Source: Roseobacter sp. (GTDB lineage: Bacteria > Pseudomonadota > Alphaproteobacteria > Rhodobacterales > Rhodobacteraceae). Taken from it: DNA of 12,056 nt. A model generated the notes under the pieces. It was not told the DNA's origin, did not search any database, and saw nothing but the letters and a program-made list of their open reading frames with translations. The translations under genes were made by a program, and so were the position numbers. How positions within the stretch are numbered: position 1 is the stretch's first letter; each line of letters starts with the position of its first letter. Below are positions 1 through 7,458 of the stretch, piece after piece. The stretch is taken from positions 1 to 12,056 of the forward strand of contig JAGXHB010000101.1 of assembly GCA_024636425.1 (NCBI GenBank). Reading direction: 5' to 3'.

Positions 1-1705
1 CCTTCTTGAGCGGCTCCGCCCCTTCTTCGGCCAATACCGCATCAAGACCGATTTCCAGCTTGCGCCGGATCCGGTCGGGGTCAGCTTCACTGTCGCTATC
101 TTCAAGATCGACAAATGACAGCGCGCGCCGCCACTGGAATTCAGCCTCGCGCTCACGGCCCACGGCCCAGTAGACATCGCCTAGGTGGTCCGTGACAACC
201 GGATCGACCGCCATAAGCTCTACCGCGCGCTCCATCTGCTGCACCGCTTCCTCGTAGCGACCAAGCCGGTAAAGTACCCAGCCAAGGGAATCGACGATAT
301 AGCCTGACTCAGGGTTTCCAGCCACGGCGCGCTCGATCATGTCCAACGCTTCGGCGTAATTGCGGCCCTGTTCGACCAGCGAGTAACCCAGATAGTTCAA
401 GACCTGCGGCTGATCGGGATTGATCGCCAAGGCTGCGCGAAAATCTTCCTCTGCGGCTTCACCGTTGCCACTGCGTTCCTGAGCGATACCGCGCGCATAA
501 AACAGCACCCAGCGTTGGCCATTATTTTCCGACGTAAGCTCGATCGCCTTGTCGTAAGCTGCGATTGCACCTGCGTAATCATCCTGTGCGCGCAAGACAT
601 CGCCCAAGGCAGAGTGTACTGACGGCAGATCCGCGTGACTGCGCGCAAGCAACTGCAAAACCTCGACCGCCTGTTCGGGCTTGCCAGCCTGACGCAGTGC
701 GGCTGCACGGCCCAGTTCGGCGGCATGGTACGCAGCATTGTCTGCCGGAACATCCTGCAGTTCCCTGATCGCCAAATCATATTGCCCAAGGCTCTCAAGC
801 AGGTCCGCTGTCAGCAAAAGCGCGTCGATATGATCAGGCCGCAGAAAACGGGCGATCCGCGTATACAGCAGGACATAATAGTCCCCTGCCGCTTCGTTGC
901 GAAGCACGGCGGCGAAGGTGAAGAAGACTTCTGCGATACCTTCCTTGGCGTTGGTGATATGGGTAAAGTTACCGGGTGCACCGCTTTCCAACCCGTCAAT
1001 CAGCGTCACAACCTCCGGGTCGGTCGTATCGCCAAAGCTGTCGTTCAACAGCGCAACGGCTTCTATATTACGTTCAAGCTGGCCAAGGATTTCTGCGCGC
1101 GCAATAACACCACGGCGGGTCTGCGATGCCGCGCCCGTCACATCAGAGGCAAATATTGCCTCTGCCCCTTCATAATCGCCCACGGATGCCAGCGCCAACG
1201 CCTTGTGATACTGCACAAAGCCCTGCATGCCACTTTCGTCGCTCAGCTCATCGAACTGGGCAATTGCCCCCGTCATATCGCCAGCGCCCACATAGGCCCA
1301 AGCCTTGATCAACCCGTCAACCCACGGGCCGATCCCACCCTCTTCGGCGGCCAGTGAAATCAAGGCCTCGTAGTCTTCGTCCTGGGCAAGCCCGGCTGTC
1401 GTCGCCAGATAACCGACCTGAGACCGCTCGTCTTTCTCCTCAAGCACTTTACCAAGCGGAATCGCCTTGGCGACATCGCCGTTGGACAGATACGCAAGGA
1501 TTGTACTTTCAAGGAATTCGGGGTTGTTGCTTTCGCGTGCCAGCGCCTCGCCGTAATATCTTGCCGCTTCCGCAAAATCACTTCGCACCGCCGCGTGACG
1601 CCCTGCAAGATAAGCCCCTGCAACCGACTGCGCCGATACGGATGTTGTAACCGTCGATACCGCAATGGCGAACACACTCGCGGAAAGAAACAGGTTTCGG
1701 ATCAT
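1..1705 (-). CDS. Exported tetratricopeptide-repeat protein (3' end cut by window edge)
   Basis: The frame is open from the ATG at 1705 to the left edge, 568 codons with no stop, so the C-terminus lies outside the window. The N-terminus is a clear Sec signal peptide: MIRNLF, a hydrophobic stretch, then cleavage near VSA-QS around residue 26, so the protein is probably periplasmic. A TPR-like helix pair follows at about residues 28-60. At least five consecutive TPRs lie at about residues 360-530, with signatures such as LNYLGYSLVEQG, VDSLGWVLYRLGRYEEA and DHLGDVYWAVGR. This C-terminal block is typical of a TPR family widespread in Alphaproteobacteria; no biochemical role can be given. TPRs normally bind proteins, so a scaffold or envelope-assembly role is only a guess. 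A GTGAGG ribosome site lies about nine bases before the ATG. It follows ETF-QO on the same strand, but a terminator lies between them, so it is probably transcribed separately. The tail EEGAEPLKK at the edge suggests that only a little is missing. Confidence 0.9.
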   Translation of the reverse strand, partial: MIRNLFLSASVFAIAVSTVTTSVSAQSVAGAYLAGRHAAVRSDFAEAARYYGEALARESNNPEFLESTILAYLSNGDVAKAIPLGKVLEEKDERSQVGYLATTAGLAQDEDYEALISLAAEEGGIGPWVDGLIKAWAYVGAGDMTGAIAQFDELSDESGMQGFVQYHKALALASVGDYEGAEAIFASDVTGAASQTRRGVIARAEILGQLERNIEAVALLNDSFGDTTDPEVVTLIDGLESGAPGNFTHITNAKEGIAEVFFTFAAVLRNEAAGDYYVLLYTRIARFLRPDHIDALLLTADLLESLGQYDLAIRELQDVPADNAAYHAAELGRAAALRQAGKPEQAVEVLQLLARSHADLPSVHSALGDVLRAQDDYAGAIAAYDKAIELTSENNGQRWVLFYARGIAQERSGNGEAAEEDFRAALAINPDQPQVLNYLGYSLVEQGRNYAEALDMIERAVAGNPESGYIVDSLGWVLYRLGRYEEAVQQMERAVELMAVDPVVTDHLGDVYWAVGREREAEFQWRRALSFVDLEDSDSEADPDRIRRKLEIGLDAVLAEEGAEPLKK

Positions 1706-1729
1706 ACTGGCAGGCCTCACTAGATTTTG

Positions 1730-1757
1730 AGTATCACGCTACCACGTTCGACCCCAA
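1730..1757 (-). promoter_or_regulatory. Possible sigma70-type promoter of the TPR gene
   Basis: Read on the minus strand, TTGGGG (1757-1752) and GATACT (1735-1730) are separated by 16 bases and lie about 25 bases before the ATG of the TPR gene. The boxes match TTGACA/TATAAT only partly. The case rests mainly on position: a strong terminator lies upstream, so a promoter is needed in this gap. Confidence 0.35.
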
Positions 1758-1814
1758 GCGCAATGGGACGCACCCCTTGCCACATCATCGTGAGCAGAAT
1801 TTGGCGGTTTATCG

Positions 1815-1842
1815 AAAAAAAGGCGCACCAAAGTGCGCCTTT
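1815..1842 (-). terminator. Intrinsic terminator of the ETF-QO gene
   Basis: On the minus strand a perfect 10-bp stem, AAAGGCGCAC / GTGCGCCTTT (1842-1833 with 1828-1819), encloses a four-base loop. It runs straight into a T tract (1821-1815). It begins 27 bases after the ETF-QO stop. This is a textbook rho-independent terminator and separates ETF-QO from the TPR gene. On the plus strand the hairpin is not followed by a T run of similar length, so it acts mainly on the minus strand. Confidence 0.9.
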
Positions 1843-1868
1843 CCTGACCGTGAAGTAAACTACGCCGG

Positions 1869-3518
1869 TTACATGTTCGGATAGTTCGGACCATCGCCGC
1901 CCTGAGGCGTCTTCCAGACGATGTTCTGCGTCGGGTCTTTGATGTCGCAGGTCTTGCAATGCACACAGTTCTGAAAGTTGATGACAAAGCGCGGATCCTT
2001 GCCGTCTTCCTCGACAAACTCGTAAACGCCTGCAGGACAATACCGCGCCGAAGGCCCGGCATATTGCGGCAGGTTCACTTCCACCGGTACGGAAGCATCC
2101 TTGAGCGTCAGGTGCGAAGGCTGGTTTTCGTCATGGTTGGTAAAGGAAAACGCAACGTTGGTCAGACGGTCAAAGCTAAGCTTGCCGTCGGGTTTCGGAT
2201 AGTCGATCTTCTTGTGCTTGCTTGCCTTTTCCGTCGCAGCTGCGTCGGTCTTTCCGTGGCCCAATGTGCCAATGATCGAAAAACCCAGCGTGTTCGTCCA
2301 CATGTCGAACCCGCCCAAGGCAAGCGATGCGGTCAGACCGTACTTGCTCCACAACGGTTTGACATTGCGCACTTTCTTGAGGTCTTTTCCGATTTCGCCC
2401 TTGCGCACATCCGCTTCGTAGTCGGAAAGTTCGTCGCCTGCTCGGCCAGCCTGAATGGCCGCGTATGCCGCTTCCGCAGCGGCCTTGCCGGACAGCATCG
2501 CATTGTGATTGCCCTTGATCCGCGGCACGTTGACCATACCCACGGAACAGCCCAGCAGCGCCACACCCGGCGCAACCATCTTGGGCATCGACTGATAGCC
2601 CCCTTCGGTGATCGCACGCGCACCATATGCCACACGTTTGCCGCCCTTCAGCAGTTCCGCCACCATCGGGTGATGCTTGAAACGCTGGAATTCCATATAG
2701 GGAAATACGTGCGGGTTCTTGTAGCCCAAGTGGACCACGAAACCGACATAAACCTGATTGTTGTCAATGTGGTAGATGAACGAACCACCGCCTGCATTCT
2801 TGTTCAGAGGCCACCCCATCGTGTGGGTAACGGTGCCTTCCTTGTGCTTGGCGGGGTCGATCTCCCATATCTCTTTCATGCCAAGGCCGTATTTTTGCGG
2901 TTCCTTCCCCTTGTCGAGGTCGTATTTCGCAATCACCTGTTTGGACAAGCTGCCGCGCACCCCTTCGGAGAGGAAAACGTATTTGCCATGCAGCTCCATG
3001 CCGGGCTCGTAACTGTCGCCCTTGGTGCCATCAGGGCTGATCCCGAATTCACCCGCGACGACGCCCTTGATCTCGCCATTTTCGCCGTACACAAGTTCGG
3101 AGCAGGCCATGCCGGGGAAAATCTCGACGCCCATCGCTTCGGCCTGTTCAGCCATCCAGCGGCAGACATTGGCCATCGAAACGATATAATTGCCATGGTT
3201 GTTCATCAACGGCGGCATCGGGAAGTTCGGCACGCGAATCTGGCCCGCTTCGCCCAGCATGTAAAAATTGTCTTCCGTGACCTTCGTCTTGATCGGAGAG
3301 CCTTTTTCTTTCCAGTCGGGCATCAGGGCGTCCAGCCCAATCGGATCCAGCACCGCACCCGACAAAATATGTGCGCCGACTTCGGAGCCTTTTTCCAGGA
3401 CGACGACATTACAGTCGGCATCAAGCTGTTTCAGACGAATGGCAGCAGACAGCCCAGCAGGGCCTGCGCCGACGATCACGACATCATATTCCATTGCTTC
3501 GCGTTCAACTTCGGCCAT
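1869..3518 (-). CDS. Electron-transfer flavoprotein:ubiquinone oxidoreductase (ETF-QO)
   Basis: A 549-residue inner-membrane-associated flavo/iron-sulfur enzyme. It takes electrons from ETF, which is reduced by acyl-CoA and amino-acid or sarcosine-type dehydrogenases, and passes them to ubiquinone. The FAD-binding Rossmann motif VGAGPAG is at residues 16-22, followed by the acidic end LEKG near residue 41. The mid-protein motif GGYQSMPK (306-313) and GCSVGMVNVPRIKGNHNAM (323-341) are typical of the family. The C-terminal ferredoxin-like domain carries four cysteines, C494 and C518-x2-C521-x2-C524, fitting one [4Fe-4S] cluster. The frame extends upstream to 3584, but the ATG at 3518 is chosen because a strong GAGGAG site sits six bases before it and the resulting length is normal for ETF-QO. 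A strong terminator follows, so the gene is probably monocistronic. No defects are visible. It is divergent from greA. Confidence 0.97.
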   Translation of the reverse strand: MAEVEREAMEYDVVIVGAGPAGLSAAIRLKQLDADCNVVVLEKGSEVGAHILSGAVLDPIGLDALMPDWKEKGSPIKTKVTEDNFYMLGEAGQIRVPNFPMPPLMNNHGNYIVSMANVCRWMAEQAEAMGVEIFPGMACSELVYGENGEIKGVVAGEFGISPDGTKGDSYEPGMELHGKYVFLSEGVRGSLSKQVIAKYDLDKGKEPQKYGLGMKEIWEIDPAKHKEGTVTHTMGWPLNKNAGGGSFIYHIDNNQVYVGFVVHLGYKNPHVFPYMEFQRFKHHPMVAELLKGGKRVAYGARAITEGGYQSMPKMVAPGVALLGCSVGMVNVPRIKGNHNAMLSGKAAAEAAYAAIQAGRAGDELSDYEADVRKGEIGKDLKKVRNVKPLWSKYGLTASLALGGFDMWTNTLGFSIIGTLGHGKTDAAATEKASKHKKIDYPKPDGKLSFDRLTNVAFSFTNHDENQPSHLTLKDASVPVEVNLPQYAGPSARYCPAGVYEFVEEDGKDPRFVINFQNCVHCKTCDIKDPTQNIVWKTPQGGDGPNYPNM

Positions 3519-3524
3519 ATGGGG

Positions 3525-3530
3525 CTCCTC
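3525..3530 (-). promoter_or_regulatory. Ribosome binding site deciding the ETF-QO start
   Basis: On the minus strand GAGGAG ends six bases before the ATG at 3518. Its strength and spacing favour this start over an in-frame one 66 bases further upstream. Confidence 0.8.
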
Positions 3531-3607
3531 TTCAGGCAGAAAACGGGTTTGAATTTGGCTAAACCAGCGCGTACCGGTTTGCAATCACGACACCGCGTTA
3601 AATTGAT

Positions 3608-3619
3608 CTGTCGCGACAG
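3608..3619. repeat. 12-base perfect palindrome CTGTCGCGACAG
   Basis: A self-complementary 12-mer in the ETF-QO upstream region. It has no loop, so it is more likely a dimeric protein-binding site than a terminator. It lies five bases from the CTGCA-N5-TGCAG inverted repeat. The regulator is unknown. Confidence 0.5.
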
Positions 3620-3623
3620 TTTG

Positions 3624-3638
3624 CTGCAATCACTGCAG
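3624..3638. repeat. Inverted repeat CTGCA-N5-TGCAG, possible operator
   Basis: The five-base arms are perfectly complementary around a five-base spacer. The left half overlaps one of three TGCAATCA copies in this intergenic region. TGCA-centred dyads are recognised by several alphaproteobacterial regulators of acyl-CoA and polyhydroxyalkanoate metabolism. That fits ETF-QO physiology, but assigning a regulator would be a guess. Confidence 0.4.
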
Positions 3639-3805
3639 TTTGAACGAAACTTTCTTGCTGGCGTAAAAGTTCCGACCGCTGGACGCATCGCCGCACTCTG
3701 CCCTTGCAATCAGCCAGGAGTTTGGGTCAGGTAAGGACCAATTCAAACAGGTTGCAGCTTCGGATCCTGTCCGGGGATGTGACCCTTATTTGCGTGGACA
3801 TACCC

Positions 3806-4276
3806 ATGGAAAAAATCCCGATGACCCGCGCCGGTCATACCGCGTTGGAAACTGAACTGAAGCACCTGAAGTCGGTCGAGCGTCCCGCGATTATCCGTGC
3901 CATCGCCGAAGCCCGCGAGCATGGTGACCTGTCCGAAAACGCCGAATATCACTCTGCCAAGGAAAAGCAGTCCTTCATCGAAGGGCGCGTGAAGGAACTG
4001 GAAGGCGTGATCTCCCTTGCCGACGTGATCGACCCTGCGAAGATGTCAGGCCCCATCAAGTTCGGGGCAACCGTGACGCTGGTGGATGAAGACACCGACG
4101 AAGAGAAAACCTATCAGATTGTGGGCGAATACGAGGCCAACATTGAAAAAGGCCTGCTCAACATCAGGTCTCCCATTGCACGCGCGCTGATCGGCAAGGA
4201 AGAAGGCGACAGCGTAGAGGTCCGCACGCCCGGGGGTGAGAAATCCTATGAGGTTCTCAAGATCGTTTACGCGTAA
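3806..4276 (+). CDS. greA: Transcription elongation factor GreA
   Basis: 156 residues, the normal length of GreA. GreA enters the secondary channel of backtracked RNA polymerase and stimulates cleavage of the nascent transcript, rescuing stalled complexes. The N-terminal coiled-coil hairpin (about residues 1-75) carries the tip motif GDLSENAEYHSAKE (40-53), in which the acidic residues D41 and E44 act at the polymerase active site. The C-terminal FKBP-like domain (about 80-156) has the family signature SPIARALIGKEEGD (122-135). The frame is open further upstream, but the ATG at 3806 begins MEKIPMTR, the standard GreA start. Its ribosome site is weak (GTGGAC about ten bases upstream). The next gene starts 15 bases after the stop with no terminator between them, so the two are probably co-transcribed. 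Confidence 0.97.
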   Translation: MEKIPMTRAGHTALETELKHLKSVERPAIIRAIAEAREHGDLSENAEYHSAKEKQSFIEGRVKELEGVISLADVIDPAKMSGPIKFGATVTLVDEDTDEEKTYQIVGEYEANIEKGLLNIRSPIARALIGKEEGDSVEVRTPGGEKSYEVLKIVYA

Positions 4277-4291
4277 GTCGAAAGCTTCATC

Positions 4292-5338
4292 ATGACCGAC
4301 GCGCCACAGCCCCATCAGCCCAAACCGAAAGACCCGCGCCCTGCTGCGCGGTCGACGCCTTTCGGCCTTTATGCGCGCCCCACCGACACGGGCATCACCA
4401 GCATCGAGATCATCGCGATAGCGCTTAGCGTGCTCTGGCTGGTCATCTCCGCTGGCTTTTTCCTGTTGCAACCGTCGGACCCACAACCCGATGCCTCAGA
4501 CAACGGCCTGCGGTTCCTGATGACGATGCTGGCGGTGTTCATGCCCGTGGGCATGATCTGGGTCGCCGCCACCGCCGCACGCGCCAGCCGCGTGATGCGC
4601 GAGGAAAGCGTGCGCCTGCAGGCTGCAATAGACGCGATCCGCCAAGCCTATATCGCGCAGCAGCAAGGCAAGAACTTCGAAGTAGATTCGTCAGTCTCCC
4701 GCAAGCTGGACGAGATCGCTGCCGCTGCCCGCAAGACCGAAACGACGCTTGCCACCTTTCAGACCCGCCGCGAGGCCGGCATGCGGCCTGCCCTGCTGAA
4801 ACCCGCCACAGCGGCCGACGACCAGCCCAGATTGGCGCTCGGGACACAAGCCAGCGACATGGCTCCTGCGCTGTCACATGATGACTTCATCCGCGCACTG
4901 AACTTTCCCGAAACCGCCGAGGACGAGGAAGGATTCGCGGCCCTGCGCAAGGCGCTGAAGGACCGCAACGCCTCGCAACTGGTGCAGGCCGCACAGGACG
5001 TCCTGACCCTGCTGAGCCAGGACGGCATCTATATGGACGACCTGCGCCCCGACCGCGCCCGTCCCGAGGTCTGGCGCGAATTCGCCCAAGGTGCCCGCGG
5101 ACGTGCCATCGCGCCCTTGGGTGGCATCAGGGACCGTTCGTCGCTTGCGTTGACCAACGCGCGCATGAAACAGGACCCTATCTTCCGCGACGCCTCGCAC
5201 CACTTCCTGCGCCGCTTCGACCGCGCTTTCGCCGCTTTTGAATCTGACGCATCCGACGGCGAAATCTCCGCCCTCGCCGACACCCGCACCGCAAGGGCCT
5301 TCATGCTTCTTGGACGCGTCGCAGGGACGTTCGACTAG
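4292..5338 (+). CDS. Unrecognised membrane protein with two helices and a coiled coil
   Basis: 348 residues; I do not recognise a named family. A proline-rich cytoplasmic N-terminus (residues 1-35) is followed by two hydrophobic helices at about 36-59 (IEIIAIALSVLWLVISAGFF) and 73-97 (LRFLMTMLAVFMPVGMIWVAA). Next comes a charged region of about residues 98-155 (MREESVRLQAAIDAI onward), likely coiled coil. A linker rich in Ala and Pro leads to a mostly helical C-terminal domain (about 195-348) with no cysteine and no visible enzyme motif. The two-helix hairpin places both ends on the same side, probably the cytoplasm. It sits 15 bases after greA and is probably in the same transcript. It ends 38 bases from the tail of the opposing moeA fusion, with no clear terminator between. 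By composition it belongs to the resident genome. A structural or polar membrane scaffold is possible but not shown. Confidence 0.85.
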   Translation: MTDAPQPHQPKPKDPRPAARSTPFGLYARPTDTGITSIEIIAIALSVLWLVISAGFFLLQPSDPQPDASDNGLRFLMTMLAVFMPVGMIWVAATAARASRVMREESVRLQAAIDAIRQAYIAQQQGKNFEVDSSVSRKLDEIAAAARKTETTLATFQTRREAGMRPALLKPATAADDQPRLALGTQASDMAPALSHDDFIRALNFPETAEDEEGFAALRKALKDRNASQLVQAAQDVLTLLSQDGIYMDDLRPDRARPEVWREFAQGARGRAIAPLGGIRDRSSLALTNARMKQDPIFRDASHHFLRRFDRAFAAFESDASDGEISALADTRTARAFMLLGRVAGTFD

Positions 5339-5376
5339 GGGAGCAGGGGGGCGGACGTCATATTGCCTCTCCCGCC

Positions 5377-7458
5377 TCAGATCCCAAACGACCCATAGGG
5401 AATGAACCGCACGGGATCACCGGCTTTCACCTCGATCCCCTCGTCGGGCAATTCCACCAGCCCCTCGGCCCAGCTGAGGCTGCTGATCCGGCCTGACCCT
5501 TCGGAGGGGAAAACCTCGGCGCGACCATCGCGGATGCGGGCGCGCAGGTATTCGCGGCGACCGGGCTTCTTGCGCTTTTCGAACGCGGCGGGCACGTCAA
5601 AGCCTTGGGGGGTCGACCATGCGTGACCCGCCATCAACGCAAGGGCGGGACGGGCGAAAATCAGCGTGCAGACCATGGCGGCGACCGGATTGCCCGGCAA
5701 CCCAAAGACCGGCGCACCGTGCCACATCCCCAAAGCCAACGGGCGTCCCGGCTTGACGGCGATACGCCAGAGCGACAGCGCGCCGGTCTCGTTCAACAGC
5801 GCGGAGACGTGGTCTTCGTCGCCCGCCGACGCACCACCGCTGGTCAGGACCGCATCGATCTTGCCCACCGCGCCGTCCAGCCGCGCGCGCAGTGCCGCGC
5901 GGTCGTCTCCGACATGTCCCAGATCGACAGGAAGATGCCCGAATTGTGCGATCAGGCCCAGCAGCATCGGTCGGTTGGCGTCAAAGATCTGGCCCTCAGA
6001 CGCTGACTCCCCCGGCTGGACGATCTCGTCTCCGGTCGACAGGACGCCGACGCGCAAGCGTTGGCACACGGGCAGAGCCGCCTGTCCGGTAGCTGCCAAA
6101 ATCGCGAGATCCGCAGCCGTCACGCGCCTGCCTGCCTCAAGAATCGTGTCACCCCTGACCACGTCTTCGCCCGCCTTGCGAGTGTTGGCACCCTGCTTGA
6201 TCGGGCCGGTAAACCGGATCGTGTCGCCGTCCTTGCGCACGTCTTCCTGCAAGATCACCGTATCGACCCCCGACGGCAACGCCGCGCCGGTCAGCACCCG
6301 CATCGCTTGTCCCTCGCTGACATGCCCCGGCGCGTCACCTGCGGCGGCGCGCCCCTCGGTCAACGGCAGCTGGTGTGGCCCCGCGTCGCGCCCGCCAGCA
6401 AAGCCATAGCCATCGACAGCCGTGTTCGGCAGCGGCGGGTTCGCGCGCAACGCCTTGATATCCGTCGCAACGATCCGCCCCAAACCGTCTGCCAAGGGAA
6501 CGGTTTCGACCGGCGTCACGGGCGACAGTCTTTCGCGCAGAAGGCCAAGCGCTTCGTCAACCGGGGTCCAGTGAACGCCGGGCGGCAGCGCGAAACAATC
6601 GTTGCGCAGCGGCGGTACCTCCTTCAATCGCGCTTCATGGCCGAGCCCGAAAATCCAGCCTTCCTGACGCGCCTCCGGCACCTCCAAAGTCAGAACATCG
6701 GCCAGCTCTTGTGGGGTTAGCCCTGCGATCTGGCGCGACATTTCCTGTACCTGCCACTGGTCTTTTATCAATCCTTCTGGCGCTTTATCCACAGTCAGAG
6801 ACGGGAAAACCTCTACAAAAGCAACTTTGCGCTCCAGCGGCTCGAACGGCCAGACAGAGACCTGTCCGGCAAAGCGGTGGCGCAGCCGCGACAGCACCGG
6901 CAACCCCATGAAGCTTTGCGAGCCGACGGCCCCTGTGCCCCCCATTTGCCAGCAGGTAAAGGCACCCTTCGCCAGCGTTTCAGAACGACGATGATCGGCA
7001 AAAGGATTCACATAACCGGACTTGTTCCGGGCCAATCCGGGGATGTCGCGATTGACCAGACCGTTGAACCAGAACGGGCCCTTGCCTTCACCCAGCCCGA
7101 GGTTGAGCTCCCCCGCGAGATCAAAGCGGTTGTTGGCTGTGGGCGTGTCCTTGATGCGGGCGGCAAACCAGTCCCAGACGGCAAAGGGGTTGCTGTCGCC
7201 GGTCAACGCCTCCGCAAAGCCCAAGGGATAGCCAAAGGAGAAATCAAATCCGATCATTGTGCGGCGTCCTGCCGCCAACTCCGCTTCGATCAGTTCCGCG
7301 ATCCAGCTTTCCGCGACGATCCGGTTGCGCAGATAAACCGGCGTTTGCGATATTCCTTCCCGGCTGATGCCCGCCCAGATCGCATCCTTTTTCGGCGTGG
7401 GCCCGGTGTCATTGCCACCCGACCAGTCGATCATGACGATGGTGTCGAACGCTGTCAC
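5377..7458 (-). CDS. moeA: MoeA molybdopterin molybdotransferase fused to an N-terminal DUF429/RNase H-like domain
   Basis: 693 residues, against roughly 400 for ordinary MoeA. Residues from about 287 to the end are a complete MoeA, which inserts molybdate into adenylylated molybdopterin. Visible motifs: PLPNTAVDGYG (343-352, with D349 in the place of the conserved Asp of MDGYA), MRVLTGAALPSG (386-397), GVLSTGDE (471-478), GQIFDANR (489-496), TSGGASAGDEDH (539-550), KPGRPLALG (569-577) and FGLPGNPVAAM (585-595), then the C-terminal beta domain. Residues 1-285 form a separate domain with IDWSGG (D11), GFDFSFGYPLG (D72) and VEVFPS (E216). The spacing of these acidic motifs resembles the predicted RNase H-fold family DUF429; this is inference from motifs. 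The start is GTG at 7458, overlapping the mobB stop by four bases (GTGA). No later start would keep the N-terminal domain. It is the last gene of the fdhD-mobA-mobB operon. Confidence 0.9.
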   Translation of the reverse strand: MTAFDTIVMIDWSGGNDTGPTPKKDAIWAGISREGISQTPVYLRNRIVAESWIAELIEAELAAGRRTMIGFDFSFGYPLGFAEALTGDSNPFAVWDWFAARIKDTPTANNRFDLAGELNLGLGEGKGPFWFNGLVNRDIPGLARNKSGYVNPFADHRRSETLAKGAFTCWQMGGTGAVGSQSFMGLPVLSRLRHRFAGQVSVWPFEPLERKVAFVEVFPSLTVDKAPEGLIKDQWQVQEMSRQIAGLTPQELADVLTLEVPEARQEGWIFGLGHEARLKEVPPLRNDCFALPPGVHWTPVDEALGLLRERLSPVTPVETVPLADGLGRIVATDIKALRANPPLPNTAVDGYGFAGGRDAGPHQLPLTEGRAAAGDAPGHVSEGQAMRVLTGAALPSGVDTVILQEDVRKDGDTIRFTGPIKQGANTRKAGEDVVRGDTILEAGRRVTAADLAILAATGQAALPVCQRLRVGVLSTGDEIVQPGESASEGQIFDANRPMLLGLIAQFGHLPVDLGHVGDDRAALRARLDGAVGKIDAVLTSGGASAGDEDHVSALLNETGALSLWRIAVKPGRPLALGMWHGAPVFGLPGNPVAAMVCTLIFARPALALMAGHAWSTPQGFDVPAAFEKRKKPGRREYLRARIRDGRAEVFPSEGSGRISSLSWAEGLVELPDEGIEVKAGDPVRFIPYGSFGI

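Larger units (their letters stand above)
3519..3805. promoter_or_regulatory. Divergent ETF-QO/greA intergenic region with operator-like repeats
   Basis: These 287 bases separate the divergent ETF-QO and greA genes and must hold both promoters. I see no convincing -35/-10 pair on either strand. What stands out is three same-strand copies of TGCAATCA (3580-3587, 3625-3632, 3705-3712), a 15-base inverted repeat CTGCA-N5-TGCAG (3624-3638) that includes the second copy, and the perfect 12-base palindrome CTGTCGCGACAG (3608-3619). The palindrome and inverted repeat lie 90-120 bases upstream of the ETF-QO ATG, a plausible place for regulator binding. No RNA gene or credible small ORF is visible here. 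Confidence 0.5.

Noticed and set aside
635..1357. A 240-codon plus-strand frame opposite the TPR gene
   Set aside because: The minus frame is open for 568 codons with signal peptide and TPR repeats; the plus frame shows no family features.
1959..3734. A 591-codon open frame on the plus strand opposite ETF-QO
   Set aside because: It lies antisense to an unambiguous ETF-QO gene, its translation is rich in His and Arg with no recognisable domain, and it would remove the ETF-QO upstream region. It is a codon-bias shadow.
5345..5381. A possible terminator between the convergent membrane-protein and moeA genes
   Set aside because: GGCGG and CCGCC can pair only across a loop of about 16 bases, and no T tract follows on either strand.
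5666..6409. Long plus-strand frames opposite the moeA fusion, also around 6061-6720 and 6877-7695
   Set aside because: All are antisense to clear MoeA and N-terminal domain coding. Their translations are low-complexity Arg/Ala/Pro/Ser mixtures.
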